Shown here: piece by piece, positions 61,997 through 64,000 of the stretch
Position numbering within the stretch: position 1 is the first letter of the stretch
Layout: the number at the start of each line of letters is the position of its first letter
DNA from: Ariolimax columbianus
Taxonomy: Eukaryota; Mollusca; Gastropoda; Stylommatophora; Arionidae
NCBI GenBank assembly: GCA_036924085.1
Contig: JAVGWX010000002.1
Coordinates: 85,182,704-85,246,703 of the forward strand
Length of the DNA stretch: 64,000 bases
Direction of reading: 5' to 3'
Made by a program: the position numbers and the translations under genes
The notes under the pieces: model-generated
What the model was told of the DNA's origin: nothing
Database searches by the model: none
Seen by the model: only the letters and a program-made list of their open reading frames with translations

Positions 61997-64000
61997 AGTT
62001 AGTGCGTTACAATTGCAATACATTTCAAAGTTCTGAAAATTGAATAAACTTATGATCTGCTATTTTTTTTCAAATCGCTTTCTACTCAATTTTGATTTTA
62101 GAAACATTGGATTTTCTGGTCAGTAAAATTACTTGAAAGTCAGTGGAAATGCTTTTAACTTATCCACATAATTAGTGCGTTACAATTGCAATACATTTCA
62201 AAGTTCTGAAAATTGAATAAACTTATGATCTTCTATTTTTTTTCAAATCGCTTTCTATACTCAATTTTGATTTTAGAAACATTGGTTTTTCTTGTTAGTA
62301 AAATTACTTGAAAGTCAGTGGAAATGCTTTTAACATATCCACATAATTAGTGCGTTACAATTGCAATACATTTCAAAGTTCTGAAAATTGAATAAACTTA
62401 TGATCTGCTATTTTTTTACAAATCGCTTTCTACTCAATTTTGATTTTAGAAACATTGGTTTTTCTTGTCAGTAAAATTACTTGAAAGTCAGTGGAAATGC
62501 TTTTAACATATCCACATAATTAGTACGTTAAAATTGCAATACATTTCAAAGTGCTGAAAATTGTTTAAACTTATAATATGCAATTTTTTTTCAAATCGCC
62601 TTTAATTTTGATTTTTAGAAACATTGGTTTTTCTTGTAAGTAAAACTACTTGAAAGTGAGAGGAAATGCTTTTAACTTATCCACATAATTAGTGCATTAC
62701 AATTGCAATACATTTCAAAGTGCTGAACATTGTCTTAGTTTATGATCGGAAATTTTTTTTCAAATCGCCTTATTACTCAATTTTGATTTTAGAAACATTG
62801 GTTTTTCTTGTTAGAAAAATTACTTGAAAGTCAGTGGAAATGCTTTTAACTTATCCACATAATTAGTGCGTTACAATTGCAATACATTTCAAAGTTCTGA
62901 AAATTGAATAAACTTATGATCTGCTATTTTTTTTCAAATCGCTTTCTACTCAATTTTGATTTTAGAAACATTGGATTTTCTGGTCAGTAAAATTATTTGA
63001 AAGTCAGTGGAAATGCTTTTACCTTATCCACATAATTAGTGCGTTACAATTGCAATACATTTCAAAGTGCTGAAAATTGTCTGAACTTATGATATGCTAT
63101 TTTTTTATAAATCGCTTTCTACTCAATTTTAATTTTAGAAACATTGGTTTTTCTTGTCAGTAAAATTACTTGAAAGTCAGTGGAAATGCTTTCAACTTAT
63201 CCACATAATTAGTACGTTAAAATTGCAATACATTTCAAAGTGCTGAAAATTGTTCAAACTTATAATATGCAATTTTTTTTCAAATCGCCTTCTATTCAGA
63301 TTTGATTTTAGAAACATTGGTTTTTCTTGTTAGAAAAATTACTTGAAAGTCAGTGGAAATGCTTTTAACTTATCCACATAATTAGTGCGTTACAATTGCA
63401 ATACATTTCAAAGTTCTGAAAATTGAATAAACTTATGATCTGCTATTTTTTTTCAAATCGCTTTCTACTCAATTTTGATTTTAGAAATATTGGATTTTCT
63501 GGTCAGTAAAATTACTTGAAAGTCAGTGGAAATGCTTTTAACTTATCCACATAATTAGTGCGTTACAATTGCAATACATTTCAAAGTTCTGAAAATTGAA
63601 TAAACTTATGATCTTCTATTTTTTTTCAAATCGCTTTCTACTCAATTTTGATTTTAGAAACATTGGTTTTTCTTGTTAGTAAAATTACTTGAAAGTCAGT
63701 GGAAATGCTTTTAACATATCCACATAATTAGTGCGTTACAATTGCAATACATTTCAAAGTTCTGAAAATTGAATAAACTTATGATCTGCTATTTTTTTAC
63801 AAATCGCTTTCTACTCAATTTTGATTTTAGAAACATTGGTTTTTCTTGTCAGTAAAATTACTTGAAAGTCAGTGGAAATGCTTTTAACATATCCACATAA
63901 TTAGTGCGTTACAATTGCAATACATTTCAAAGTTCTGAAAATTGAATAAACTTATGATCTTCTATTTTTTTTCAAATTGCTTTCTACTCAATTTTGATTT
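61997..64000 (+). repeat. Copy of 54,455-56,458 at +7,542 bp, runs off the window
   Basis: Rare variants recur at exactly 7,542 bp: AGTGCATTACAATTGC (55,151 and 62,693), GATCGGAAATTTT and AGAAATATTGG (55,941 and 63,483). The monomer order is the same through the last base. Differences include AAATTATTTG at about 62,990 and CTATTCAGATTTG near 63,293. The duplicated segment is longer than the window shows. Confidence 0.8.

Larger units (their letters stand above)
1..64000 (+). repeat. Satellite DNA array, ~172-bp monomer, all head-to-tail
   Basis: The whole window except one insertion is a tandem array. I measured spacings between successive CTTATCC core starts: the first nine intervals are 168, 173, 173, 173, 174, 173, 174, 168 and 172 bp. 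Each monomer has a conserved core (CTTATCCACATAATTAG to ATTTCAAAG), a variable middle, a T7-T8 tract, a TCGC/TTGC motif, and a second conserved part around TTTTAGAAACATTGG. All monomers seen are in the same orientation; the reverse complement of the core was not seen. Base composition is strongly AT-rich (about 28-30% GC by eye). About 370 monomers is an estimate from length. The array continues beyond both edges. Stop codons in all frames leave no satellite-encoded protein. A centromeric or pericentromeric role is possible but not shown. Confidence 0.97.

Noticed and set aside
34..64000. Perfect DnaA-box sequence TTATCCACA in nearly every monomer, suggesting a bacterial origin or DnaA-titration locus.
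   Set aside because: It is part of a 172-bp satellite core repeated hundreds of times, with no dnaA, dnaN or other bacterial gene and with a eukaryotic non-LTR element inside the array. The match is a coincidence fixed by amplification.
1..64000. CRISPR array, because short conserved segments alternate with variable ones.
   Set aside because: The variable segments are about 125 bp and are related to each other in a few types, the conserved part is not a uniform direct repeat, and no cas gene is present.
1..64000. Primate-type alpha satellite, because of the ~171-172-bp monomer and HORs.
   Set aside because: Only the length and organisation agree. I see no CENP-B box and no recognisable alpha-satellite sequence, and the retroelement looks like an invertebrate type.
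1..64000. TATA-box-like TTATAATATGC in GTTCAAAC and GTTTAAAC monomers as promoters.
   Set aside because: It occurs in a whole monomer class with no associated reading frame or other promoter element.

Overview
The window is one continuous AT-rich satellite DNA array from an animal genome. About 370 tandem monomers of roughly 172 bp all point the same way and run past both window edges. The only other sequence is a 331-bp insertion at 49,510-49,840: the 5'-truncated 3' end of a non-LTR retrotransposon. I see no host gene, RNA gene, CRISPR array or other coding capacity. The retroelement and the satellite organisation point to a eukaryote. The I/Jockey-like ORF2 tail fits an invertebrate, but the species cannot be fixed from the sequence.

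Each monomer has a nearly invariant core of about 46 bp, starting CTTATCCACATAATTAG and ending ATTTCAAAG. A type-specific middle follows (GAACATTGTCTTAG, GAAAATTGTCTGAAC, GAAAATTGTTCAAAC, GAAAATTGAATAAAC or GAAAATTGACTAAAC), then a T7-T8 tract, then a second conserved part around TTTTAGAAACATTGG. Monomers are 172-174 bp, or about 168 bp in a short class. Combinations of types form higher-order repeats (HORs), so the array is layered: monomer, HOR, and segmental duplication of several HORs.

Layout. 1-22,453: a 9-monomer HOR of 1,548 bp (family A) alternates with a different monomer series (block B) and with a 13-monomer HOR of 2,240 bp. Block B returns about 18.9 kb away. 22,454-33,200: family C, based on a tetramer of 688 bp, contains a tandem 4,303-bp duplication (about 23,007-27,343 and 27,310-31,646). 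About 30,130-42,774: a tandem 6,299-bp duplication overlaps the previous one and is marked by an 88-bp truncated monomer in each copy. 42,775-48,196: family D (GTTCTGAAAATTGAATAAAC and GTGAGAGGAAATG monomers) with 2,757- and 1,895-bp offsets. 48,197-53,150: three related copies of a 4- to 7-monomer segment, with the retroelement between the first two. 53,150-64,000: more D monomers with a 9-mer of 1,549 bp, a tetramer of 692 bp, a recurring 59-bp partial monomer, and a 2-kb block shared at an offset of 7,542 bp that runs off the end.

The array looks shaped by unequal crossing-over and local amplification. Several junctions fall inside the conserved core, where monomers of different types are identical. 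A centromeric or pericentromeric location is plausible but is inference. Coordinates of HOR boundaries were read by eye from diagnostic variants; the offsets quoted were measured from matching rare variants.
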